Position numbers and translations under genes: made by a program. This document shows, piece after piece, positions 8,565-18,446 of a stretch of DNA of 64,000 bases. This DNA is from Lachnospiraceae bacterium (GTDB taxonomy: Bacteria > Bacillota > Clostridia > Lachnospirales > Lachnospiraceae). The stretch covers positions 50,415 to 114,414 of the forward strand of contig JAFXCD010000036.1 of assembly GCA_017521605.1 (NCBI GenBank). Reading direction: 5' to 3'. Positions within the stretch are counted from its first letter, which is position 1. Each line of letters opens with the position of its first letter. A model generated the notes under the pieces. That model was given only the letters and a program-made list of their open reading frames with translations. It was not told the DNA's origin and did no database searches.

Positions 8565-10178
8565 CTATCTACTACGTAAAAATGCTGTATTATATATAGC
8601 GGATGAATTCCAGTAAATGGTTATTTCATTAGTAGAATAGCTTTCCACTACATCCACAAAGCATTTCATTGGTGCCGTGCCGGGTGGCAATAATTTGCGC
8701 GCTTCCGGATCTCCGGGACGTCCATTGGGTCCGCCGGAAACCAAACCGGGAACCGGCTCATCAATACCATCCATATGAAGAGGTCTGCTATGAGGATATT
8801 TATATGCATTCTCACCAAAACCGGTTACAAAACTATACTTAGTGATATTTTTTCCAAACAGATAATCCACATGACTTTGTACCGCTTCTGCATACCTTTC
8901 ATCACCGGTTAATTCATAAGCAAGACTCCAAAGGATTCCCCTATTGGTAACTACCATACTGGAACCCCAACAAAAATCCATCGGTGCCATACCCATGTTA
9001 AATACATTGAGCTTACACAAATCAAGCAATCTTTCAGCCTCTGTTATCACTGCATTCTTACAAATATTATATATCTCTTCGCCAATAGCTCTTTCCTCAT
9101 CACTGAGCACTGCCATGGAAGCAAAGCCACTCACATCTATCCAGCCAAAATCCACCAAAGAGATTTCTTCCTGAATGAGCTTCATGATACAATTCTTATA
9201 TTCTTCTGTATTTTCTCCTTGGGATTTTGCCAGATAAAACATTTCCACCGCTGCCCAAAGTCGTTCGTCTCTATCCGTTCTGTCACCATATTCACCGGTA
9301 CCGGAATCCTGAGGATTTCTAAACAACACCGCTTCAGGATGTGCCACCAGCCAGCCCCATGCCTTCTTTGCTGCATTACTCATTTCTTCGGCAAACTCTG
9401 TGTCATATGCCTTGTACACTCTGGCACTCAGAGCCATTGCCGCACAGAAATCTGCTACAGCCAATGAAGAGACATCATAAGCATAGAACTGTAATAAGTC
9501 GTCCTCCGGCATTACAAAATTGGCATGATACTGAGAGGTAAGCTTATGATACACACCACCATCCTCACATTGCATCTTAAGCATCCATTCCAATTCATAA
9601 CGACACTCATTCAACAGGTCCGGAACACCGTTACCACTCTCCGGGATATTTAACTCGTCAGCAAATGCCGCTGGATATTTAATAAATGCATACAGCAAAT
9701 GCCCGATGGTTACTGCCGCCGGTGTAATATATCTGCCATAGTCACCGGCATCATGCCAGCCTCCTGTTGCTTCAAACTCTGTACTTCTATCACTCCACAC
9801 CTGTACCTTGTCCAGATGGCACGCTGCATGGGTATACACGCCTGCATACTTTTCTTCCAAAGCACAGCCACATCTTTGGAAATACAATGCCTTAATCATA
9901 GCATTGTGTGCTTCTCTGTATACATCCTCACCTACTGCAAAGGAGCCACATTCTCCTATGAAAGGATGTACAATTTTATATTCTCCCGCTCTTTTCAACT
10001 TGGAAAAATCCAACTTGTATAAGGACTCCCTGCACAAAGGGTCATGTATTCCTTCCCGGGTTCCCACACTCAATACTACCTTCCCCTGCTCATCCTTTAT
10101 CTGGTAAGGACCCGGAACCTTTACTACTGCTATCTTTTTCTGATTTAAATTATATCCCACCTGACTTAACATTATCAT
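8565..10178 (-). CDS. Glycoside hydrolase family 9, cytoplasmic
   Basis: A family 9 beta-glycosidase, 537 residues. An N-terminal Ig-like CelD_N domain (about 1-85) precedes the (alpha/alpha)6 catalytic barrel. GGWHDAGDYGRY (139-150) holds the two aspartates of the nucleophile site, PHSRPLH near the C-terminus is the conserved His/Arg block, and NEITIYWNSS holds the acid/base glutamate. There is no signal peptide, so it should act inside the cell, probably on imported beta-glucan oligosaccharides or related sugars; the substrate is inferred. I chose 10178 because GGAGGAG lies six bases upstream; the longer frame would need a TTG inside that site. The DUF3006-like gene follows immediately. Confidence 0.88.
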   Translation of the reverse strand: MIMLSQVGYNLNQKKIAVVKVPGPYQIKDEQGKVVLSVGTREGIHDPLCRESLYKLDFSKLKRAGEYKIVHPFIGECGSFAVGEDVYREAHNAMIKALYFQRCGCALEEKYAGVYTHAACHLDKVQVWSDRSTEFEATGGWHDAGDYGRYITPAAVTIGHLLYAFIKYPAAFADELNIPESGNGVPDLLNECRYELEWMLKMQCEDGGVYHKLTSQYHANFVMPEDDLLQFYAYDVSSLAVADFCAAMALSARVYKAYDTEFAEEMSNAAKKAWGWLVAHPEAVLFRNPQDSGTGEYGDRTDRDERLWAAVEMFYLAKSQGENTEEYKNCIMKLIQEEISLVDFGWIDVSGFASMAVLSDEERAIGEEIYNICKNAVITEAERLLDLCKLNVFNMGMAPMDFCWGSSMVVTNRGILWSLAYELTGDERYAEAVQSHVDYLFGKNITKYSFVTGFGENAYKYPHSRPLHMDGIDEPVPGLVSGGPNGRPGDPEARKLLPPGTAPMKCFVDVVESYSTNEITIYWNSSAIYNTAFLRSR

Positions 10179-10211
10179 AACCTTCTCCTCCAATTCCCCT
10201 TATTCACACAG

Positions 10212-11939
10212 TTATTCCTTCTTATACAACAAATATTGTACAAAGAATAATAATGTAAATGGAAGCTGTCCGTAGAGCCAACACATTTCCAACATACCAA
10301 ATCCTACTGTAATGGTAGTAAAAATAGCCAGTACAAATAGTCGATAATATTTGGTAGCTTTTCTTTTTTCTATTACACCCATACAAACTGTATTATACAG
10401 CATAATAATTAACCCCAAAAACAATATACTTGCTACAGCACCAAAATCACTTGCTATCTGCAAGAAAATATTATGTGCATGTGGTGCATTATAATCCCTG
10501 GTCACCCATACTAAATCCTCTCCTGTTCTCTTACCAAACAAGCGTATATGCTCAACATAATATTTGTATATGCTAGTTCTTACCTTAACCGGGCTTTCCC
10601 AATACTCTTCCTCTGACATAATAGGATGCCACTTATCTGTTCCGGGCTCTATATATACCTCGTCATATTCCGTCCAGTCCCACATACTTTCATCCCAGTC
10701 ATCTGTTTCTGCTGCATATACTTGTAATGTGGGGAATAAGCTCCTTTTTGAAACTTCTACAGCTTCCTCTGTCACTTCTTCTATTTCTTTCTCCACATCG
10801 AGGAACCACAGAATACGTCCAAAGGATGATTTCACTACATCACTTAATGAGATATATTTAGGTGAATCAATTCCTTCTCCGCTTTGTACCTTCTCATCCA
10901 TTTTAGCAATATCTGCCTCAAAATACATTGGCTCATCTACCAATGCAGGAATATATCGAACCGCCCAATAAGTAGGTACAAAGCTTAAAATAACTGCTAT
11001 TACAATAACACTACAATCCACTAAAAGTGCCCTGATTCTGTTCCTATTCTGTGATATAACCTGAAATACCAGAAAAATACCTGTTATGAGAATCATAATA
11101 ATCAGAGCTGTTCTGCCCATTGTAAAAAAGGTCAGACTAAACAATATGCCAACCAGAGTGATAATCGGTAACCTACTTAGCCGACTTCTTCCCATAAGCT
11201 TCATCTGATACCACTTTACCAATACTGCTCCATATACAACAAGATAGAATAAAGCATTTATATTGGAATTCGAATACATGCCTTCATATCGCAGCATATC
11301 ATAGGGACGATACTTACATGCATATCCTTGCAACAAAAGAAATCCTATTATTAGTCCTTCCGTCATTCCCATGAATAAATTATTCAAATCTTTCTTGGTA
11401 AAATCAGTCAAATAGAAACAACCCCAGAACAACAAGAACCATTTGGGCCATGCCACCCCCTTGCCTGCTATTACCATCAAAAGCATCCATATGAGCCATA
11501 CTGAAAAAGCAGGCCATTTCATATGGACTCTTTTCCTTTCTACTATCCATCCATAGAACATACGGATAATAATGACTCCATATATACCCACATTCCAGAT
11601 AATGGATTCAAATTCTCCAATATTCACCACATTATCCTTTGCCCAGTTTAAGGCAAGGAGTCTGGAAATAAAAAACAAAGCCAACCATATATAATACGGT
11701 ACCTTCAAAAAATCCTTGGGCTTATAAGCTGTTAATATGATTATACCTATTACTACACCCGTGTAATTTTTTAACGAAAACTGGATAAATCCCGTTGCTG
11801 TTCCTATGATGTGATCCAGATAACAAAGCCATACAAAACAGAGAATATAAATCACTCTCTTAACGAGCATTCCTACTGCATCCATATCTATATCAATATC
11901 CGGCACATAATACCTTCTGCCTCGTCTACGTGTCCTCAT
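10212..11939 (-). CDS. O-antigen ligase/Wzy-like polytopic membrane protein
   Basis: About 575 residues with roughly a dozen hydrophobic segments. The family hallmarks are a GMYSNSNINALFYLVVYG segment (about 230-250), a large loop outside the membrane in the C-terminal half (about 330-470, rich in Glu, Trp and Tyr) and NAPHAHNIFLQIASDFG (about 475-492), the HN..LQ..A..G motif of Wzy/O-antigen ligase proteins. Such proteins polymerise or ligate undecaprenyl-linked glycans. An Arg-rich cytoplasmic N-terminus (MRTRRRGRRYY) comes first. GAGG precedes 11939, while the first in-frame ATG overlaps that site. No glycosyltransferase neighbours are seen, so the substrate is unknown. It lies 33 bp upstream of the GH9 gene. 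Confidence 0.75.
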   Translation of the reverse strand: MRTRRRGRRYYVPDIDIDMDAVGMLVKRVIYILCFVWLCYLDHIIGTATGFIQFSLKNYTGVVIGIIILTAYKPKDFLKVPYYIWLALFFISRLLALNWAKDNVVNIGEFESIIWNVGIYGVIIIRMFYGWIVERKRVHMKWPAFSVWLIWMLLMVIAGKGVAWPKWFLLFWGCFYLTDFTKKDLNNLFMGMTEGLIIGFLLLQGYACKYRPYDMLRYEGMYSNSNINALFYLVVYGAVLVKWYQMKLMGRSRLSRLPIITLVGILFSLTFFTMGRTALIIMILITGIFLVFQVISQNRNRIRALLVDCSVIVIAVILSFVPTYWAVRYIPALVDEPMYFEADIAKMDEKVQSGEGIDSPKYISLSDVVKSSFGRILWFLDVEKEIEEVTEEAVEVSKRSLFPTLQVYAAETDDWDESMWDWTEYDEVYIEPGTDKWHPIMSEEEYWESPVKVRTSIYKYYVEHIRLFGKRTGEDLVWVTRDYNAPHAHNIFLQIASDFGAVASILFLGLIIMLYNTVCMGVIEKRKATKYYRLFVLAIFTTITVGFGMLEMCWLYGQLPFTLLFFVQYLLYKKE

Positions 11940-12096
11940 AATATACCTCATAAGTTTATTTAGTAAAGTATCTTAAATCCATATTTAAAACACCTAATTA
12001 TCTCAATTATTTAAAAATCCAAATTACCACATTATATATCTTACCATAATTCTAAGAAATGTACACAAAAATAAAATAAATTTAATAATTTCTGCA

Positions 12097-12137
12097 ATTT
12101 AAAACAACCGCATGGAAGCTCTTGCTTCCACACGGTT
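12097..12137 (-). terminator. Terminator of the secreted repeat protein gene
   Basis: AACCG (12106-12110) then TGGAAGC (12113-12119) pair with GCTTCCA and CGGTT (to 12137), with a T-rich run on the minus strand. It ends the gene at 12153 and separates it from the membrane protein gene at 11939; 11940-12096 is AT-rich and presumably holds that gene's promoter. Confidence 0.8.
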
Positions 12138-12152
12138 GCTCTATTTTACTAC

Positions 12153-13496
12153 TTATGCTTCTACTAATACCCAATGAACATTTCCTTCTTCTGTTATAGT
12201 GGGAAGGTATTCTTTTATTACATTACCGTTCTCATCATATTCCACTCTGCTTATATAATTGCGATTTTCATCATAAAACTCTTCTTCCCAATACTCGAAA
12301 TTGCCATCTGCATCAAAATACTTCCAGCTATTTGAGTTGCTGGTACTTTGGGAGAAATAGTAGGAGCCATCCGGCTTATAATAAATACCATAATCAAGTT
12401 CACCATTCTCATCCAATACATTTACACCACGCAGAATCAAGGAACCGTCCCCATCATACCAAATATGTTCGATTAAGTTGCCTTCTGCATTGTATTTATA
12501 CTCGTAATATTCAATCAAATTACCCTGCGCATCATAGCTACTCTGTTTTGAGATGGCTCCCAGGTCATTCCATTCAGAAGTGGTATAAGACCCATCCGGA
12601 TTTACAGTCTTAACTCCCAAATATGCCATTTCACCATCTCTATCTACCTTTTCATACTCAGTATAGCTACCATCAGTATAATATTGTGTAAAACCTATAC
12701 TAGCACCACTATCATCATATTCCGTTATTCCAAAACTTCCATCTTTATAAACCACTTTGTCGCTATCCAGCTTACCATCTTCTCCCCAATTATTTGTAAG
12801 AGTAGCTACTAAAACTCCACTGGCGTTATAACTCTTCTGCTCTAAAACTCTTCCGGCTTCATCATACTTGTATTCATATGTACAATTTACAGTACCATCT
12901 TCATTATAATAAGTCTCTTTAATCACATTGCCGTTCGCATCATATTCACAAACAGGTTCATCATAATCGGGAGCTACGGGTGTTGTAACAGTCTGCTGAC
13001 TTGCTGCCGGCTTAGGCTCTTCATAGGACTTATTACCCTTTACTCTGTTTTCATCCTGACCAAATTCAATATAATGCTTTGCATACAGGAAATTATCTTC
13101 CTCACCCAATTCCTTGCGAAGGTCTTCGTAAGCTGCTTTATATTTCTTCAAATCAAAATCCGTACCGTTATCACGGTTTTCATTTACACCACATGTAAAG
13201 TAGTGATCCACATAAGCATCCCAATTGTCACCAAATGCCTTATCCAAATCTTCATACTTGTCACGATAAGCTACAACATCAATAATAGGATTCATTACAC
13301 GGCCTTCTTTTAAGCCATACTCAAGGAAATGCTTGTACAAAGCTTCCTCATCTGTTCCGAACGCATCCTTCAAATCCTTGTAGCTGTTTGCATAATACTC
13401 TGCATTAAACACATCCTTAAGACCTGCTGCACTAGCCTGCAAACCACTGGATAACAACATCGTTCCTGCCAACATGGCAACTACCATTTTTTTCAT
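12153..13496 (-). CDS. Secreted two-part repeat protein
   Basis: 447 residues with a signal peptide (MKKMVVAMLAGTMLLSSGLQ, cleavage near ASAAG). Residues about 27-165 hold three copies of a roughly 45-residue module with the pattern F.A.YY...Y.DL..AFG....L..HF...G..EGR (for example SYKDLKDAFG, KYEDLDKAFG, AYEDLRKELG). After a Pro/Thr linker, residues about 180-440 hold a dozen YD-type beta repeats (YDANGNVIKETYYNEDGT, YDEAGRVLEQKSYNASGV), like RHS/YD or MORN-like surface repeats. The first module occurs in surface and glycan-active proteins of Clostridia; I know no defined function. AGGAGGG fixes the start. Likely exported and wall-associated, though I see no anchor. Confidence 0.75.
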   Translation of the reverse strand: MKKMVVAMLAGTMLLSSGLQASAAGLKDVFNAEYYANSYKDLKDAFGTDEEALYKHFLEYGLKEGRVMNPIIDVVAYRDKYEDLDKAFGDNWDAYVDHYFTCGVNENRDNGTDFDLKKYKAAYEDLRKELGEEDNFLYAKHYIEFGQDENRVKGNKSYEEPKPAASQQTVTTPVAPDYDEPVCEYDANGNVIKETYYNEDGTVNCTYEYKYDEAGRVLEQKSYNASGVLVATLTNNWGEDGKLDSDKVVYKDGSFGITEYDDSGASIGFTQYYTDGSYTEYEKVDRDGEMAYLGVKTVNPDGSYTTSEWNDLGAISKQSSYDAQGNLIEYYEYKYNAEGNLIEHIWYDGDGSLILRGVNVLDENGELDYGIYYKPDGSYYFSQSTSNSNSWKYFDADGNFEYWEEEFYDENRNYISRVEYDENGNVIKEYLPTITEEGNVHWVLVEA

Positions 13497-13581
13497 TTTC
13501 TCTTTCCCTCCTAAAAAAACCGAGACTCTCTTCGTCCCTCACCTTAATAATGCGCAGGATTATATGTAAAAGTTCATTCTT

Positions 13582-13617
13582 AATTTAAAATTCCCGGTCA
13601 CTTACGTAACCGGGAAT
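13582..13617 (-). terminator. Terminator of groES-groEL
   Basis: ATTCCCGGT (13590-13598) pairs with ACCGGGAAT (13609-13617), followed on the minus strand by a T/A-rich run. A second hairpin, TTACATGC with GCATGTAA (about 13622-13645), stands just upstream of it in the same transcript. No gene lies in 13497-13764. Confidence 0.7.
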
Positions 13618-13764
13618 CCCTGTTACATGCTTCTCCTGCATGTAAATAATCATATCATAAATATTTACTAAAAACAATTAAAACTTCCATACGTTAAAGT
13701 TCTTATCGTGTATTCTTCACAATCCTTTAACTGTCATCCGTGCAAACATCCGCATTTTTATCGA

Positions 13765-15688
<1,924 letters not shown>

Positions 15689-15728
15689 ATCACTGCCTCC
15701 TGTTATTTTCTACTTTATCCTTCTTATA

Positions 15729-15755
15729 TTAGCACTCTTGCCAGAAGAGTGCTAA
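15729..15755. promoter_or_regulatory. CIRCE operator (HrcA site)
   Basis: TTAGCACTC, a nine-base spacer and GAGTGCTAA: an exact match to the CIRCE consensus bound by the HrcA repressor. It lies between the groES promoter and the gene, so the operon is expected to be HrcA-repressed and heat-induced. Confidence 0.97.
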
Positions 15756-15767
15756 CTCACGAAACAT

Positions 15768-15796
15768 ATATTACATGATATGCCATGATTTGTAAA
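15768..15796 (-). promoter_or_regulatory. Promoter of groES-groEL
   Basis: On the minus strand TTTACA (15796-15791), a 17-base spacer and TAATAT (15773-15768). The start point would fall at the upstream edge of CIRCE. Confidence 0.7.
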
Positions 15797-15848
15797 TACA
15801 TTCTTCATTAAAAAATTATAAAATGTGCTAACTAATCAGAGCCATGCA

Positions 15849-15897
15849 AACATAAAAAGGACTAACAAGCTCGCTTGTGAAGTCCTTTTTTTATGTT
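15849..15897. terminator. Long bidirectional terminator
   Basis: CATAAAAAGGACT (15851-15863) pairs with AGTCCTTTTTTTATG (15881-15895), and inside it CAAGC pairs with GCTTG. It ends the minus-strand gene at 15974; read from the other side it also carries a T-run. Confidence 0.8.
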
Positions 15898-15912
15898 TAT
15901 ATGGCGAGAAGA

Positions 15913-15962
15913 CCTACATAAGCAAAAGGAAAGCTACGCAGTAGCGATTTTGCGCATGTAGG
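15913..15962. repeat. Second hairpin next to the terminator
   Basis: CCTACAT (15913-15919) pairs with ATGTAGG (to 15962), GCAAAA with TTTTGC inside, and GCTAC with GTAGC at the tip. A palindromic unit between the terminator and the stop codon of the gene at 15974; function unknown. Confidence 0.55.
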
Positions 15963-15973
15963 GCTCTGAATAG

Positions 15974-16642
15974 TTAGCATTTAATCTCTAAATACCCCTG
16001 TAACTTGCTCATATCATACTCATCCAAAACTCCCAGATTGGAGTCATAGTACTTACCGTCAAAATAGATTAAGTAGTGACAGAAACGTCCCATTTTTTCC
16101 ATCATAACACAGCATTTCGGAAGTACTGCCTCCCTGCCTTCTGTGTATACAATAACATCAGAATGGTCGATTCCATAATAATTCAATGCAGAGATCACAC
16201 GCCCCATGGTAGCCTGCCACTCTCTGCAGTCCATAACACTGATTACCTCTGCGATAGTTACACCTGCCAGCATAGCTACACAGGCCTGTCCGCAAAGACC
16301 ATCCTCCGGCTGAATAATCACCTGCATACTGTCAATCTTACGAATAGGATTATCAAAGCTGTACGGACTGTTCTGGTCCATTTTAATAATACTCCCTGTC
16401 ACATGTAATAATATCTTATGGATGGTATTTAGTTCTACCTTTACTGCATCCTCATCATAAATATGAATCTCATAATTACCCTTTTCCTTGGGCAAAAGCT
16501 CGCAAGCAATTATAGAATTGTCCAATACCACATCAGCCTGAATTACATCTCTCTGCTTGCACACCTCCCATACATTAAAAGGAATCTGTATCACATATCC
16601 CTTATCACTTTTTTCCACTGTTGATTCAAAAAAATATCTCAT
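15974..16642 (-). CDS. DUF1905-like domain fused to papain-like cysteine peptidase-like domain
   Basis: About 222 residues, no signal peptide. Residues about 1-85 (MRYFFESTVEKSDKGYVIQI..IPFNVWEV..YEIHIYDEDAV..ILLHVTG) look like the small beta-barrel DUF1905. Residues about 105-220 look like a peptidase C39/transglutaminase-type fold: EDGLCGQACVAMLAGVTIAE has a Gln before a Cys helix, and GRFCHYLIYFDGKYYDSN has His followed by a strand and Asp/Asn. That would give a Cys-His-Asp/Asn triad, but I cannot prove activity. The start at 16642 has GGAGG five bases upstream; a longer frame starts 12 bases earlier inside that site. It follows the AraC gene by 12 bp and is probably cotranscribed. Confidence 0.6.
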   Translation of the reverse strand: MRYFFESTVEKSDKGYVIQIPFNVWEVCKQRDVIQADVVLDNSIIACELLPKEKGNYEIHIYDEDAVKVELNTIHKILLHVTGSIIKMDQNSPYSFDNPIRKIDSMQVIIQPEDGLCGQACVAMLAGVTIAEVISVMDCREWQATMGRVISALNYYGIDHSDVIVYTEGREAVLPKCCVMMEKMGRFCHYLIYFDGKYYDSNLGVLDEYDMSKLQGYLEIKC

Positions 16643-16654
16643 CCATACCTCCAT

Positions 16655-17512
16655 TTATACCTTCGCTATTTTCACCTGCGAAGGAGATACCCCATAATGC
16701 TTTTTAAACTGTTTACTGAAATGATATACATCCTCATACCCTACCCTGGCCGCCACTTCCTTAATACTGAGCTCCGGCATTTGTTCAATAATCTCTCTTG
16801 CTTTTTCCAAACGGATATTAATCAAATGACGAATAGGCGCATCCCCTGTTTCACTTTTAAAAATTTTAGAAATATAAAAGGTACTCAGATACATATTCTC
16901 TGCAATACTATCCAAGGATATCTTTTCACTATAGTGCTCCTCAAAATAGTTTACAATCTGCTCTACTACATACTTCTTATTAACTGATTCAAATGCATAT
17001 CCACCTGACATCACCACCGGCTTGGGTCTCTGGGAACGGATAATGTAAACCAGCATTTGCATAAGATAGGCCTTCATAACAAAATATCTGGCATAGCCTC
17101 CCAGTTCCTTCTCTGCATCCATGGAGGAACAAATTTTGAATAATTTCTGGCGCAAATCCCCTGTTGTATGAAGGATATGTCCGCCTTCTTCCAATGGTAT
17201 TACATTTTTAGGAAACCCTTTCAGCTGCAAGTCTGCGCACCCAACAAAAAATTCTGTAGTAGGCACATCACTTTCTTCGTCAATTAATGCCTGATGCTTA
17301 ACCCCCGGATTAAAAATCAGCAAATCTCCTTCTTTTACATCATATATCACATCATCAATATGATACTTACCACTTCCTGACATCATAAAAGCCATCTCCA
17401 GATAATCATGACTATGATATCTTTCCTCCGGCTGATGTCTTGTCCCCTTCCAAGTAAACAGAAAAGTAGGGTTCAAATCTTCAATTTCCACTTGAAATTC
17501 CCTTTCTTCCAT
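16655..17512 (-). CDS. AraC-family transcriptional regulator
   Basis: About 285 residues. An N-terminal cupin (about 15-130) has YHSHDYLEMAFMMSGSGKYH and VKEGDLLIFNPGVKHQ, which should bind a small ligand. The C-terminal double HTH (about 185-285) has DSIAENMYLSTFYISKIFKS and VAARVGYEDVYHFSKQFKKHYGVSPSQ, the AraC signature. AAGGGA precedes 17512; the longer frame extends 36 bases into AT-rich leader. The next gene down is the DUF1905-peptidase, a likely cotranscribed partner. The ligand and targets are not evident. Confidence 0.9.
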   Translation of the reverse strand: MEEREFQVEIEDLNPTFLFTWKGTRHQPEERYHSHDYLEMAFMMSGSGKYHIDDVIYDVKEGDLLIFNPGVKHQALIDEESDVPTTEFFVGCADLQLKGFPKNVIPLEEGGHILHTTGDLRQKLFKICSSMDAEKELGGYARYFVMKAYLMQMLVYIIRSQRPKPVVMSGGYAFESVNKKYVVEQIVNYFEEHYSEKISLDSIAENMYLSTFYISKIFKSETGDAPIRHLINIRLEKAREIIEQMPELSIKEVAARVGYEDVYHFSKQFKKHYGVSPSQVKIAKV

Positions 17513-17586
17513 AATATATTTCCCTTTTCTATTTTTATTCAAAAACACTCATTATCATTTTAACTTTTTTTTGTTCAAATGTAAAA

Positions 17587-18240
17587 TTATTTTTTCATTT
17601 CTTTTTGTACAAAATATAATTCATCCAATACTTCCCACCCAATTTTGCCACTGGTAGCCTCTACCAGTTCCTTTTTTAAGCGTTCTGCCAGTTCTTCAGC
17701 AATCTGTATCTGCAAAGTCACGTCCACACCATAATCGCTATCCATGGATTCCAGACCATATTGACCCAACAGATACAATACTTTACCTACGCTATTGTAA
17801 TCTGTATTTAACAATACATTATATCCATGTACCATAGTCCCTACAACACAGTTATCCATTCCTTCTTTCACAGCCTGGGTATAAGCTCTCACCAATCCGC
17901 CGGTTCCCAGTAGCACACCACCAAAATAACGGGTCACAACCACCGCAATATTTCGTACGCCTTCCCCCAAAAGTACCTCCAACATGGGACGCCCTGCAGT
18001 ACCGCTTGGTTCTCCATCATCACTACACCGGGTCAGTTCCCCCCGGCTACCGATTACAAAAGCACTGCAATTATGTCTGGCATCCCAATATTTCTTCTTC
18101 ATCTCCTCTATAAATGCAATAGCTTCTTCTTCACTTTCTACACTTCGTACCGTTGCAATGAATCGGGATTTCTTCTCTATTATCTCACCCTCGCCGCCTT
18201 CCAGCAGCACACGATATGTTTGTAACTGATTCTTATCCAT
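17587..18240 (-). CDS. YigZ/IMPACT family protein
   Basis: 217 residues. The IMPACT N-terminal domain (UPF0029) is clear: KKSRFIATVRSVESEEEAIAF, KKYWDARHNCSAFVIG, SDDGEPSGTAGRPMLEVL, VVVTRYFGGVLLGTGGLVRAY. A C-terminal alpha/beta domain (about 135-215, DUF1949) follows. The family is near-universal and linked to translation or proline peptide metabolism, but its biochemical role in bacteria is unsettled. The start is uncertain: 18240 has GAAAGG about 12 bases upstream, while the longer frame from 18267 has no good site. Monocistronic, divergent from the PBP gene. Confidence 0.9.
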   Translation of the reverse strand: MDKNQLQTYRVLLEGGEGEIIEKKSRFIATVRSVESEEEAIAFIEEMKKKYWDARHNCSAFVIGSRGELTRCSDDGEPSGTAGRPMLEVLLGEGVRNIAVVVTRYFGGVLLGTGGLVRAYTQAVKEGMDNCVVGTMVHGYNVLLNTDYNSVGKVLYLLGQYGLESMDSDYGVDVTLQIQIAEELAERLKKELVEATSGKIGWEVLDELYFVQKEMKK

Positions 18241-18360
18241 AGTTGTTATTTGCCTTTCTTCCTTCATATTCTATAGTATATACGAAAACACGTAAGTTTG
18301 AAAGAAAAACCGAATAAATCTGAAGATTTCGTAAACAATTCTTAATAAAGAAAATAAATC

Positions 18361-18389
18361 TTTATTTACATAAGATTATTTGGTATAAT
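18361..18389 (+). promoter_or_regulatory. Promoter of the class A PBP gene
   Basis: TATAAT (18384-18389) with a weak TTTATT (18361-18366) 17 bases upstream on the plus strand, about 55 bases before the start codon. Confidence 0.5.
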
Positions 18390-18446
18390 AATTTGGATAT
18401 AATTTCAGAACATAACATTGTTTTATTATAGAAAGAAGGAATTATT

